Positions 9,062 through 17,386 of a stretch of DNA of 64,000 nt are shown here, piece by piece. The DNA is from an uncultured Azohydromonas sp. (lineage in GTDB: Bacteria; Pseudomonadota; Gammaproteobacteria; Burkholderiales; Burkholderiaceae_C), in contig NZ_CALAOH010000017.1 in the NCBI RefSeq assembly GCF_937926365.1, positions 1 to 64,000 of the forward strand. The letters run 5' to 3'. The notes under the pieces are model-generated. The model did no database searches. It worked only from the letters and a program-made list of their open reading frames with translations, and was not told where the DNA came from. Position 1 is the stretch's first letter. The number at the start of each line of letters is the position of its first letter. The translations under genes were made by a program, and so were the position numbers.

Positions 9062-10519
9062 TTGCAGAGCCTGCTACCCGTCCTGGCCGTGCTCGGCGGC
9101 GTGCTGATGCTGTTCGCCGGCGCGATGCTGGTGCCGCTGGCCTTCGCCTACTTCGGCGACGACGCGGCGCTGCGGTCCTACGACGGCGCCATCCTCATCA
9201 CCTTCTTCTGCGGCCTGGCGCTGTTCCTGCTGGGCCGGCGCTCCCACCGCGAGCTGCTGCCGCGCGACGGCTTCCTGCTGGTGAGCCTGGTGTGGACGGT
9301 GCTGCCGGCCTTCGGCGCGCTGCCGCTGCTGTTCCACATCGACGGCCTCTCGTTCACCGACGCCTACTTCGAAGCCGTCTCGGGCCTGACCACCACCGGC
9401 GCCACCGTGCTCACCGGGCTGGAGAAGCTGCCGCTGTCGATCAACGTCTGGCGCTGCCTGATGGTGTTCATCGGCGGCATGGGCATCCTGGTGCTGGCGG
9501 TGGCGATCCTGCCGCTGCTGGGGGTGGGTGGCTCGCAGCTGTTCAAGGCCGAGACGCCGGGCCCGATGAAGGACCAGAAGCTCACCCCGCGCATCGCCGA
9601 AACCGCGCGCGGACTGTGGACCATCTACTTCGTGATGGCGCTGGCCTGCTTCCTGGCCTACCGCCTGGCCGGCATGAGCTGGGCCGACGCCTTCATGCAC
9701 ATGTGCACCACGGTGAGCCTGGGGGGCTTTGCCGCCTACGACGCGAGCTTCGGCGCCTTCGACTCGCCGGCCATCGAGATGGTGGCCACCGTGTTCATGA
9801 CGCTGGCGGGCCTGAACTTCGCGCTGTACTTCGTGGCCTGGCGCCGGCGCAGCCTCCGCGGGCTGCTGTGCGACCTGGAGGCGCGCCTGTACCTGTTCCT
9901 GCTGGCGGCGGCCGTGGTGGTGCTGACGCTGTTCCTGATGGCGCACGAGGTGTACCCCACCTTCTTCGAGACGCTGCGCCACACCGCCTTCCACGTCGTC
10001 TCGATCGCCACCACCACCGGCTTCGCGACGCGGGACTACGCGCAGTGGCCGTCCTTCGCGCCGCTGATGCTGCTGTTCATGTCCTGCTTCACTTGCTGCG
10101 CGGGCTCGACCGGCGGGGGCATCAAGCTGATCCGCTCGCTGCTGCTGATGAAGAGCGCGCAGCGCGAGTTCAAGCGCATCGTGCATCCGCGCGCGGTGGT
10201 GCCGATCACGCTGGGCGAGGCCGCGGTGGACGCCAACGTGCTGCTGTCGGTGCTGGCCTTCATGCTGATCTACGGCGCGGTGATGGTGGGGGCGACGCTG
10301 CTGCTGCTGTTCTCGGGGCTGGAGGTGGTGACGGCCTTCACGGCGGTGCTCGCCAGCCTGAACAACACCGGCCCGGGCCTGGGCGTGGTCGGCCCGGCCG
10401 GCACCTTCCAGCCGCTCACCGACTTCCAGGTCTGGGTCTGCACCATCACCATGCTGCTGGGGCGGCTGGAGCTGTTTTCGATCCTGGTGCTGTTCACGGC
10501 GGCGTTCTGGAGGAAGTGA
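9062..10519 (+). CDS. trkH: Trk potassium uptake system membrane subunit TrkH
   Basis: Potassium-conducting inner-membrane subunit of the Trk/Ktr/HKT family. From a TTG start at 9062 it is 485 residues, as in E. coli (483). The TTG is preferred because it is preceded by GGCGAGG and lies 14 bp after trkA; no ATG fits the expected N-terminus, the first in-frame ATG cutting into the first helix. All four pore-loop repeats are visible: LTTTGATVLTG, TTVSLGGFAAYD, IATTTGFATRDY and LNNTGPGLGVVG. Helices between them are strongly hydrophobic. Translation is probably coupled to trkA. Confidence 0.93.
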   Translation: MQSLLPVLAVLGGVLMLFAGAMLVPLAFAYFGDDAALRSYDGAILITFFCGLALFLLGRRSHRELLPRDGFLLVSLVWTVLPAFGALPLLFHIDGLSFTDAYFEAVSGLTTTGATVLTGLEKLPLSINVWRCLMVFIGGMGILVLAVAILPLLGVGGSQLFKAETPGPMKDQKLTPRIAETARGLWTIYFVMALACFLAYRLAGMSWADAFMHMCTTVSLGGFAAYDASFGAFDSPAIEMVATVFMTLAGLNFALYFVAWRRRSLRGLLCDLEARLYLFLLAAAVVVLTLFLMAHEVYPTFFETLRHTAFHVVSIATTTGFATRDYAQWPSFAPLMLLFMSCFTCCAGSTGGGIKLIRSLLLMKSAQREFKRIVHPRAVVPITLGEAAVDANVLLSVLAFMLIYGAVMVGATLLLLFSGLEVVTAFTAVLASLNNTGPGLGVVGPAGTFQPLTDFQVWVCTITMLLGRLELFSILVLFTAAFWRK

Positions 10520-10823
10520 GGGCAGTGCCCTTCAGCGCTTCAGCGCAGTCCGTGTGGATGTCCGCCTGCGCGTACCGCTGTCCGGGAAGAGTGCGACGTC
10601 AGGACGCCTCGCGTGCCGTGGGGCTGGCCGTGGGAAAAACGTTGTCATCCCGTACATGGACGCCCCTGTCATGCAAGCACTTCGTGGTGGATGGCGAGGG
10701 CCCGGCGCGCTGGCGGCGCGGCGGGAGGCGCTGGCGGCTTGATTCCAGGTTCCGCTTGCCAGTCAAGTCATACGGGTTTGGAAAATTTATGAGACCCGTA
10801 TGAGCAGGCGCCCGCCCGTCGGC
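10520..10823. other. Intergenic region between convergent trkH and the GGDEF/EAL gene
   Basis: 304 bp with no convincing gene. Short frames exist (for example from 10554 and 10662 on the plus strand) but none has a good ribosome site or a recognisable product. The right end is less GC-rich and holds a 10-bp-arm inverted repeat at 10768-10803, listed separately. Confidence 0.6.
10768..10803. repeat. Inverted repeat with 10-bp perfect arms
   Basis: TCATACGGGT (10768-10777) and its exact complement ACCCGTATGA (10794-10803) flank a 16-base AT-rich loop. It sits between the convergent ends of trkH and the GGDEF/EAL gene, 21 bp beyond the stop of the latter. There is no T-run on either side, so it is not a classical intrinsic terminator. 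It could stabilise a 3' end or be a protein-binding palindrome. Confidence 0.6.
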
Positions 10824-12959
10824 CTATGCGGCCGGCATGGCGTGGGTGGGCGCCTGTAAATAGGCCATCGAAAAGCTTTGCGCCGGTACCGGCCGGCCCC
10901 GGTAGTAGCCCTGCATCTCATTGCAGCCTATGAGCTGCAGATGCCTGTACTCGGACTCGGTTTCGACGCCTTCGGCGACCACTTTCAGGCCGAGGGAGTG
11001 CCCCAGTGAAATGACCGCCTTGACGATGCTCGCATTCTGATGGTCCGAGGAAATGTTGCGAATGAAGCTCTTGTCGATCTTCAGCGTGTCCATGGGCAGG
11101 CTTTTCAGGTGGCTGAGGCTCGAATAGCCGGTGCCGAAGTCGTCGATCGAGAGGCGAACCCCCAAATCCTTGAGCCTGCGCAAGGTCTGCATCGACCGCT
11201 CGATATGGCGCATCATGCCGTTCTCGGTGACTTCGATTTCCAGATAACGAGGTGCCAGCCCGCTTTCCCGGAGCGCATGGGTGATCTGGGGAAGCAGCGA
11301 ATCCTTTTCCAATTGCAGTGGGGAAACGTTCACCGAAACCGAAATGGGAGGAAGGCCGGCGTCCTGCCATTTCCGGTTCTGCAGACAGGCGGTGTGCAGC
11401 ACCCATTCACCGATCGCTTCCATCAGGCCGGCGTCTTCCGCCAGCGGAAGAAATACATTCGGGCCCACGACCGGACGGCCGGGCCGTTGCCAGCGGATCA
11501 GCGCTTCCGCCCCGACCACGGCCCCGGTGGCGAGATCGCACTTGGGCTGGTAATGCAGCTGGAACTCGTGGTTCTTGAGGGCGTGGCGCAGGCTGGAAAT
11601 CGTCTCCAGGCGATTGACTGCCGCATCGTCCAGGTTCTCGGAGAAATACTGCGAATTGTTCCGCCCCAGCCGCTTGGCCTCGAACATCGCCGCATCCGCG
11701 TGCTTGAGCAGGGCCGCGGAATCGCACCCGTGGGCCGGGAACAGGCTGACGCCCATGCTGCAGGTCACCTGGATCTCGACGCCGTTGGCCACCCAGGGCC
11801 TGGCCACGTCGCTCAGGATGCGCTGTACGGTTTTCTCGACGGTCTTTTCGTTGATCTGGTTCACCAGGACCAGCACGAATTCGTCTCCGCCCAGGCGGGC
11901 GACGGTGTCGCTTTCGCGCACGCAGTGCCGGAGCCGATCGGCAATCGTGACCAGCAATTCGTCGCCAAGCTGATGGCCCAGGCTGTCATTGATGTATTTG
12001 AATTTGTCCAGGTCCAGGAAAACCACGGCCACGCACTTGCCGTTGCGGCGCGCACCGTCTATCGCCTGCTCCAGGCGCTCCTCCAGCAGGGTACGGTTCG
12101 CGAGCCGGGTCAGCGGATCGTGGGTGGCTCGGAAATGGATTTCCGCTTCGCTGAGCTTGCGTTGGGTGATGTCCTCGACGGTGCCCTCGTAGAAAAGAAC
12201 CTCGCCGGCCTCATTGCGCACGGCGCGGGCATTCTCTGAAATCCAGATAACGGAACCATCGCGCCTGTAAACCCGGGACTCGAAATTGGATACGATTCCA
12301 TGCTTGTCCATGATCTGCATGAATTCGAGCCGCCGGTTGAGGTCCACGTAGAGCTGGGAGCCTATGTCGCGCAGGCCTTCGATCAACTGGCTGGGCGAGT
12401 CGTATCCATAAATGCGGGCCAAGGCCGGATTGACGTCAAGATAGCCTTGCGCCATTGTGGACTGGTAAATGCCCTCGATGGCATTTTCAAAAATGCTTCG
12501 GTAGCGGCGTTCAGCCTCCAGCAGGTTTTCGTTGGACTTCTTCCGGTCGGTGACGTCCTGGATGATCCCTTCCAGGATCGCCAGGCCTTTGTCCACATAC
12601 TTGACGGCGGACCCACGCTCCACGACCCAGCGCAGCACGCCGTCCTTTCTCCGGATCCGGTATTCCAGCTCGTACCTTCTGCCATGGTCCACCGCATCCT
12701 GGACGACTTGCCGGACATGCTCCCTGTCTTCCGGGTGAATGAGCTGGTCAAAGGGGATTGCATGCTGGCCGAGCAGTTCGCTCGGAAGATGGCCGGTGAG
12801 CTCGAAGGCGCCCTGGCTCACGAACTCCATGGTCCACGCCGTGTCGGCCAGGCAGCGATACACCATGCCGTGGATGTTGGCCAGCAGGGCTTCAAGCGAA
12901 TGAATGGCTGGAGTGGACCCTTTGTCACCCATGAGGGCATCGGAAATGGTATGGGCCAT
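10824..12959 (-). CDS. PAS-PAS-GGDEF-EAL cyclic-di-GMP signalling protein
   Basis: Predicted bifunctional or composite diguanylate cyclase/phosphodiesterase of 711 residues with no transmembrane segment, hence probably cytoplasmic. Order: PAS with PAC (about 20-140), second PAS (about 150-265), GGDEF (about 275-440) and EAL (about 455-700). The GGDEF signature is intact (357-361), and an RxxD inhibitory-site motif (R348-D351) stands five residues before it. The EAL domain has E485-A-L, EVTEN at 576-580 and DDFGTGYSS at 606-614, so phosphodiesterase activity is plausible. QGYYRGRP near residue 683 replaces the common QGYLFxxP. The start ATG has only a weak ribosome site; an alternative is the ATG nine codons later. 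No adjacent receptor or partner suggests the sensed signal. Confidence 0.9.
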   Translation of the reverse strand: MAHTISDALMGDKGSTPAIHSLEALLANIHGMVYRCLADTAWTMEFVSQGAFELTGHLPSELLGQHAIPFDQLIHPEDREHVRQVVQDAVDHGRRYELEYRIRRKDGVLRWVVERGSAVKYVDKGLAILEGIIQDVTDRKKSNENLLEAERRYRSIFENAIEGIYQSTMAQGYLDVNPALARIYGYDSPSQLIEGLRDIGSQLYVDLNRRLEFMQIMDKHGIVSNFESRVYRRDGSVIWISENARAVRNEAGEVLFYEGTVEDITQRKLSEAEIHFRATHDPLTRLANRTLLEERLEQAIDGARRNGKCVAVVFLDLDKFKYINDSLGHQLGDELLVTIADRLRHCVRESDTVARLGGDEFVLVLVNQINEKTVEKTVQRILSDVARPWVANGVEIQVTCSMGVSLFPAHGCDSAALLKHADAAMFEAKRLGRNNSQYFSENLDDAAVNRLETISSLRHALKNHEFQLHYQPKCDLATGAVVGAEALIRWQRPGRPVVGPNVFLPLAEDAGLMEAIGEWVLHTACLQNRKWQDAGLPPISVSVNVSPLQLEKDSLLPQITHALRESGLAPRYLEIEVTENGMMRHIERSMQTLRRLKDLGVRLSIDDFGTGYSSLSHLKSLPMDTLKIDKSFIRNISSDHQNASIVKAVISLGHSLGLKVVAEGVETESEYRHLQLIGCNEMQGYYRGRPVPAQSFSMAYLQAPTHAMPAA

Positions 12960-13065
12960 GACTCACAGGCTTTGCAACGACATCGCCTTCAATTCGGCCG
13001 GTCGCGCATCGATGTGAACTGCGGATCGCAATCCAAGGCCGTGTTTCGTGAAATAGTTGGAATTT

Positions 13066-14175
13066 TCAGGCTCGAATTTTTTGGGGATTTGCAGAAATCG
13101 GCTTGTCCGATCCTGTTTTTTGTGCAAACGCAATTGGCTTTGCGCGGAAGTGGTGCGCATGGCCTGTCCAGGCACCATGCTGGTGCTGTCGCGAGTCTTG
13201 TTCGCTTGAATCTTGAATGGGCGCTGCAGCCGAGTCCGGAAGCACCGGCTGCGGTGTAGTCGCCCACCAGGTCGCCAGCACGATCAGCGAGCCACCGCTG
13301 TATACCTGCCAGGTCAACGGCTCGCCCAGCCACAGCAACGCGAACAGCGCGCCGAACACGGGCTCGCAACCCATGAGCAGCGACACGCGCGAAGGGCTGG
13401 TGCGCGCGGCGGCGTAGTTCTGCGCGAAGAACGCGAACACGGTGCAGAAGAGCACCAGGAAGCTGATGCTGAACCAGAACACTGGCTCCATCGGCAGCGG
13501 CGGCCAGGCGCCGCGGCGTATCAGCAGCGACAACAGCAGCGCGCCGAGGGCCATCACGCCGGCCTGCAGCGCCGTCAGCGTCAGGGCGGGCAGGGCATGC
13601 CGTCCGGCCACACGCTTGGTCAGGCAGACCAAGAAGGCCCGCAGCAGTGCCGCCAGCACCATCAGCCCGTTGCCCAGGCCGCTGTGCAGCGTTGCCGCCG
13701 CGGCCGTGCCAGCGTCAGCCAGCAGCGCTGCGCCCAGCACCGACACGCCCGCGGCCCAGAACATGCGCGCCGGGGGCCGCTGTCCCAACATGAACCACTC
13801 CACCAGCGGCGTGAAGGCCACGCACAAGCTGATGAGGAAGGCGGCGTTGGTAGCCGTGGTCAACGATACGCCGTAGGTCTCGCACAGGAAGATCGCCAGC
13901 AGGTTGCCGCCCAGCAGGCCGCCCACCTGTAGCCCCTGGCGCCAGTGGCCGCCCCACAGCGGCTTGAGCGCGGGCAGCAGCAGCACGAAGGTCAGGCCGA
14001 AGCGCAGGGCCAGGAATTCAGGCACCGGCAGCTGCTGCGTGGCCTGCTTGGCCAATGCATAGCTGCTGCCCCAGACGGCTGCCACCACCAGCAGCATGAA
14101 CTCGCCGCTGCCCATGCGGCTGCGCAGCCGCGAGCCGCCCCACGGGTGCCATTCTTGCGCCGGGATACCATTCAT
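13066..14175 (-). CDS. EamA/DMT-family drug/metabolite exporter
   Basis: Inner-membrane transporter of the ten-helix drug/metabolite superfamily, 369 residues. Two EamA repeats are visible: residues about 26-155, starting LLVVAAVWGSSYALAK, and about 170-305, ending in the typical LLMGCEPVFGALFALLWLGE and SLIVLATWW. The last about 60 residues are hydrophilic, rich in Gln, Ser and His, and are not part of the fold; this tail is longer than usual and could be read-through into former intergenic DNA. Divergent from a LysR regulator 93 bp away, which makes that regulator its likely controller. The substrate cannot be inferred. Confidence 0.85.
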   Translation of the reverse strand: MNGIPAQEWHPWGGSRLRSRMGSGEFMLLVVAAVWGSSYALAKQATQQLPVPEFLALRFGLTFVLLLPALKPLWGGHWRQGLQVGGLLGGNLLAIFLCETYGVSLTTATNAAFLISLCVAFTPLVEWFMLGQRPPARMFWAAGVSVLGAALLADAGTAAAATLHSGLGNGLMVLAALLRAFLVCLTKRVAGRHALPALTLTALQAGVMALGALLLSLLIRRGAWPPLPMEPVFWFSISFLVLFCTVFAFFAQNYAAARTSPSRVSLLMGCEPVFGALFALLWLGEPLTWQVYSGGSLIVLATWWATTPQPVLPDSAAAPIQDSSEQDSRQHQHGAWTGHAHHFRAKPIAFAQKTGSDKPISANPQKIRA

Positions 14176-14180
14176 GGAAT

Positions 14181-14197
14181 ATCAAAAGGAATTTGAT
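14181..14197. promoter_or_regulatory. Palindrome between the divergent EamA and LysR genes
   Basis: ATCAAAAGGAATTTGAT is a perfect inverted repeat (ATCAAA, 5-base spacer, TTTGAT). It lies 5 bp upstream of the EamA start codon in a 93-bp intergenic region that is clearly less GC-rich than its surroundings. LysR-type regulators often bind such dyads between themselves and a divergent target, so this is a candidate operator. Spacing is not the exact T-N11-A form, so the assignment is inference. Confidence 0.45.
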
Positions 14198-14268
14198 TCG
14201 GATGCCGGTCATATTAAAAGCCGGTGGAATAATGGCCAACCGTTGAGCCGGAACAAGAGTATTGCGCC

Positions 14269-15186
14269 GTGGGAACAAATGCATTCTTGAAAATCCTGCC
14301 CGAAATGGTGAGCTTCCTGCGGGTGGCTGAATTGGGCAGTTTTTCCGCAGCCGCGAGCCAGCTCGGCATGACGCCCTCGGCCGTGAGCCGGCAGGTCACG
14401 CGGCTGGAAAAGGAGCTGGGTGTGCAGTTGATTCAGCGCACCACGCGGCAACTGCGCCTGACCGAGCCGGGCATCGAGGCGTTCGCGCATTGCCGCGCCT
14501 TGGTGACGGCGGCCCAGGCCACGATGCAGGTGGCCCAGCAGTTCGTGGGCGAGCCTCGCGGCCAAGTGCGCATCAGCGCACCCAAGGCATTTGCGCGCCA
14601 CGTGCTGCATCCATTGCTCATGGATTTTCTGGGGCGCCACCCGAGCCTGGATATGCAGCTCATCGTGGCGGATCGGGATATAGACCCCATTCGCGAAGGC
14701 GTGGATCTGGTGGTGCGGCTGACCCCCGATCCGCCGCAGGGGCTGGTGGCGCGGCCGCTGATGGCGGTGCGGCAAATCCTGTGCGCCGCGCCGCGTTATC
14801 TGGAGGAAAAGGGGGCCATCGGGCATCCGCGCGACCTGCTGGCGCACAGCTGCCTCTACCTGGGCGAGCAGGAGCGCGACAACCGCTGGCGCTTCTGCAA
14901 GGGCGACGAGGCGGTGGACGTGATCGTGCAAGGGCGCTACGTCGCCAACCACAGCGAGATCCGGCTGGACGCCGTGCGCGGCGGCCTGGGCGTGGGCTGC
15001 TTACCGGACTTCGTGGCCCGCGACGCGCTGGACAGCGGCTCGATCGTGCGCGTGCTCGACGACTGGGAGTTCCAGGCCAACTACCGCGGCCAGGCCTACC
15101 TGCTGTTTCCGCCGAACAGCTTCATGCTCTCCAAGTGCCGGGCATTGATCGACCACCTGACGACAGCCCTGCGGCGCCGGGATTGA
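14269..15186 (+). CDS. LysR-family transcriptional regulator
   Basis: A 305-residue DNA-binding regulator. The winged helix-turn-helix occupies about residues 12-70, with FSAAASQLGMTPSAVSRQVTRLEKELG as the core pattern (described here in two parts: FSAAASQLGMTPSAV and SRQVTRLEKELG). The C-terminal co-inducer domain begins near residue 95 (GQVRISAPKAF) and ends with the family-typical YLLFPPNSFMLSKCRALIDHL. The GTG at 14269 is chosen because it leaves about twelve residues before the helix-turn-helix; the next candidate is the ATG at 14305. It resembles the CrgA/DmlR-like subgroup. Convergent with the hydrolase at 15196 (9 bp apart) and divergent from the EamA exporter, its most likely target. 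Confidence 0.92.
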   Translation: MGTNAFLKILPEMVSFLRVAELGSFSAAASQLGMTPSAVSRQVTRLEKELGVQLIQRTTRQLRLTEPGIEAFAHCRALVTAAQATMQVAQQFVGEPRGQVRISAPKAFARHVLHPLLMDFLGRHPSLDMQLIVADRDIDPIREGVDLVVRLTPDPPQGLVARPLMAVRQILCAAPRYLEEKGAIGHPRDLLAHSCLYLGEQERDNRWRFCKGDEAVDVIVQGRYVANHSEIRLDAVRGGLGVGCLPDFVARDALDSGSIVRVLDDWEFQANYRGQAYLLFPPNSFMLSKCRALIDHLTTALRRRD

Positions 15187-15195
15187 GCGCCGGCA

Positions 15196-16044
15196 TCACG
15201 GCGCTCCCGGCGGCGCCTCCGGCTCCACCTCGCTGGCGGCGGCCTGTGTGGCCGCCTGCCGGCCCGCCGCCGCCTTGCCCGCCTGCGCCGCGCCCGTGTC
15301 GCCGTTGCGCCGCACCTGCGCCAGCATTTCTCCCATCCACTGCGTCAGCAGCGCGGTGTAGGCGCGCTGCGCGTTCTCGTCGGTGAGCCCGTGGTCGGCG
15401 CCGGCGATGCAGCGGTAGGTCAGCGAGCGCGCCTGCAGGCAGGCCTCGCGGTAGCTGGTGATGACGGGATGCGGCACCCGGTCGTCGTGCTCGGACTCCA
15501 CGATCAGCACGTCGCCCTCGAAGTCGGCGCAGGCGCGCAGCGCGCGGTTGTCGTCGGCCTTGATGAAGCTGCGACGGTAGGCCTTGAGGTCCTGGTCCTT
15601 GTGCAGCCGAACCTTGGGCACTTCCCAGCCGGTGTCGATGTAGAGCGCCGGCACCCGCAGCGCCAGCCAGCGCACGCGGCGCATGCTGGTCAGGATGGCC
15701 GCCAGGTAGCCGCCGTAGCTGCTGCCCACCACGGCGATGGCGTCCGGGTCCACGTGCGGATGGCGCGTGAGCCGGTCGTAGGCGGCCAGCACGTCGCGCA
15801 GGTTGCTGTCGCGCGAGACGGATTCGCGCTGCTCCTTGGTGTCGGCATGGCCGCGCAGGTCGAAGGTCAGGCACACGCAGCCCAGCGCCGCGATCTCGCG
15901 CGCCCGGTTGAGGTACTGCTCCTGGCTGCCGCCCCAGCCGTGCACGAACAGCACGCCGGGCATGGCGGTTCCGGGCGTGATGACGGTGCCGTCGATGCTC
16001 ACGTCATCGACGGCGATCTCGACGGCTTGCTCGCGTGTGCTCAT
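15196..16044 (-). CDS. Alpha/beta hydrolase, dienelactone-hydrolase/dipeptidyl-peptidase-like
   Basis: A 282-residue soluble alpha/beta-hydrolase. It shows the oxyanion region LFVHGWGGSQEQYLN (about residues 32-46), the nucleophile elbow VVGSSYGGYLAA with Ser in G-S-S-Y-G-G, an acidic residue in VESEHDDRVPHP and the catalytic His in GADHGL. A strong GGAGGACC ribosome site precedes the ATG; the open frame extends further but without family similarity. The C-terminal about 40 residues are Ala/Gln-rich and probably disordered. It is the downstream neighbour of the DUF3182 gene (19 bp), so the two are likely one transcript. The substrate is unknown. Confidence 0.85.
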   Translation of the reverse strand: MSTREQAVEIAVDDVSIDGTVITPGTAMPGVLFVHGWGGSQEQYLNRAREIAALGCVCLTFDLRGHADTKEQRESVSRDSNLRDVLAAYDRLTRHPHVDPDAIAVVGSSYGGYLAAILTSMRRVRWLALRVPALYIDTGWEVPKVRLHKDQDLKAYRRSFIKADDNRALRACADFEGDVLIVESEHDDRVPHPVITSYREACLQARSLTYRCIAGADHGLTDENAQRAYTALLTQWMGEMLAQVRRNGDTGAAQAGKAAAGRQAATQAAASEVEPEAPPGAP

Positions 16045-16063
16045 GGTCCTCCCGTGTGAAGAG

Positions 16064-17281
16064 TCAGCTTTGGTCGGTGTGCAGCAGCGCGTACTTGGTG
16101 AGCGGACCCACGTGCTCGTCCACGCCGCGGTAGTACAGAACGGCGCCTTCGGGCAGCGGGCCGAGCTCGCCGTGCGCCTCCACGGTGGAGGCGCGCGCGG
16201 TTTCGCGCCGAGGGTCCTCGCACAGCGCCTGCAGCGCCGCCACCTCGGCGCCGCTGGCGCCGCCGATGCGCCAGGACTGCTCCAGCACGCCGACACACTC
16301 GCGCCCGGCGGCGTCGCGGCCCTGCACCACGTCGTAATTGGCGCGCGAGGCCAGGAAGCCTTCGAAGCAGTCGCGCGCGGCCTCGTGGTAGGTGCGCGCC
16401 AGCGCCACGGCGCGGGACGCCTCCGGATCGCCGCTGTCCAGTGCCATCTGCTCCAGGCGCTCGAAGCCGCCGCGCACCACCGTGAGCGTGGAGCCGCCGT
16501 AAACCTCCTGGCCGTGGCGGTTGTGGGTGTTGCGCTGGGTACCGAAGTAGCTCGCCACCAGCGAGCCCAGGCGCAGCAGCCCGATGCTCCAGGTCTTCAC
16601 CCCGTCGGCCAGGTTGCGCTCCAGCACCAGGCCGTGGCGCTCGATCTGCTCCACTGGCAGCGCCTCCAGTTGCGCCCGCAGCGCGGCCGCGTCGCGCGCC
16701 ACCGACTGCCCCGAGCCGCCGACGCCGCAGGCCAGTTTCAACCGCACCGGGCCGTCCGCCAGCAGCCGGGCGCCGGCCTCGCGGGCGTCGTCCAGGCTGA
16801 AGGCCGAGTAGCCGGGCAGCACGCTGTCGCGCACGCGCTCGCCGAAGCATTCGCTCCAGCCCGCGGGCGCGGCGGCACCGGGCCGGACCAGCCCGTGCGT
16901 GATGGCCTTGCTGGCGACGAAGGGCGCGGGCACCACGCCGCCAAACAAGTCCTCCTCGCCGCGGATGCCCAGGCGGTGCGCCGTCTCCAGCGAGGTGATG
17001 GTCTCGTTGGGCACCACGTAGCCCAGCGCGCCGGGCAGGTAGCTGGTGTCGGGTGCGATGTCGCCTTCCGTGAAGTCGCAGCCCAGCAGGGTGGCCAGGC
17101 GCTGCGCGATGCCGCGCTGGGTGGCCAGCTCGTGCTCGCGCGCATCGGCGCGGCAGGCCACGAAGCTCAAGCGCTTGAGCGGCGTGAGCGCATGGCACGT
17201 GCTGCCGGGCGGCTCGACGAGGGCCGAGGGAGGATGCCGGCCACCGGCCGACGGGACGAGGAGAGCTGCTGCGTTCGCCAT
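16064..17281 (-). CDS. DUF3182-family protein
   Basis: A 405-residue protein recognised as DUF3182, a family of unknown function found in proteobacteria. The middle part, with DGPVRLKLACGVGGSGQSV, LERNLADGVKTWSIG and QEVYGGSTLTVVRGG, resembles the arrangement of ATP-grasp enzymes, but I cannot name a ligase reaction. The ATG giving MANAAALLVPS is chosen; the longer frame begins only with TTG. There is no signal peptide of classic form, so the protein is probably cytoplasmic. It is transcribed with the hydrolase downstream; DUF72 and glucokinase lie upstream on the same strand. Confidence 0.75.
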   Translation of the reverse strand: MANAAALLVPSAGGRHPPSALVEPPGSTCHALTPLKRLSFVACRADAREHELATQRGIAQRLATLLGCDFTEGDIAPDTSYLPGALGYVVPNETITSLETAHRLGIRGEEDLFGGVVPAPFVASKAITHGLVRPGAAAPAGWSECFGERVRDSVLPGYSAFSLDDAREAGARLLADGPVRLKLACGVGGSGQSVARDAAALRAQLEALPVEQIERHGLVLERNLADGVKTWSIGLLRLGSLVASYFGTQRNTHNRHGQEVYGGSTLTVVRGGFERLEQMALDSGDPEASRAVALARTYHEAARDCFEGFLASRANYDVVQGRDAAGRECVGVLEQSWRIGGASGAEVAALQALCEDPRRETARASTVEAHGELGPLPEGAVLYYRGVDEHVGPLTKYALLHTDQS

Positions 17282-17386
17282 GGGGAACCCCGGATCGGTC
17301 GGCGAAAGTGCCGGATGCCCGGGATTCGGCAACGGCCGTGCCCAGGCCTTTCCAGCGGGAGCCCGGGCGCGGCGCCCGTGGACGGC

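Noticed and set aside
10554..10742. 62-codon plus-strand frame after trkH
   Set aside because: No ribosome site, arginine-rich shadow-like composition, no family.
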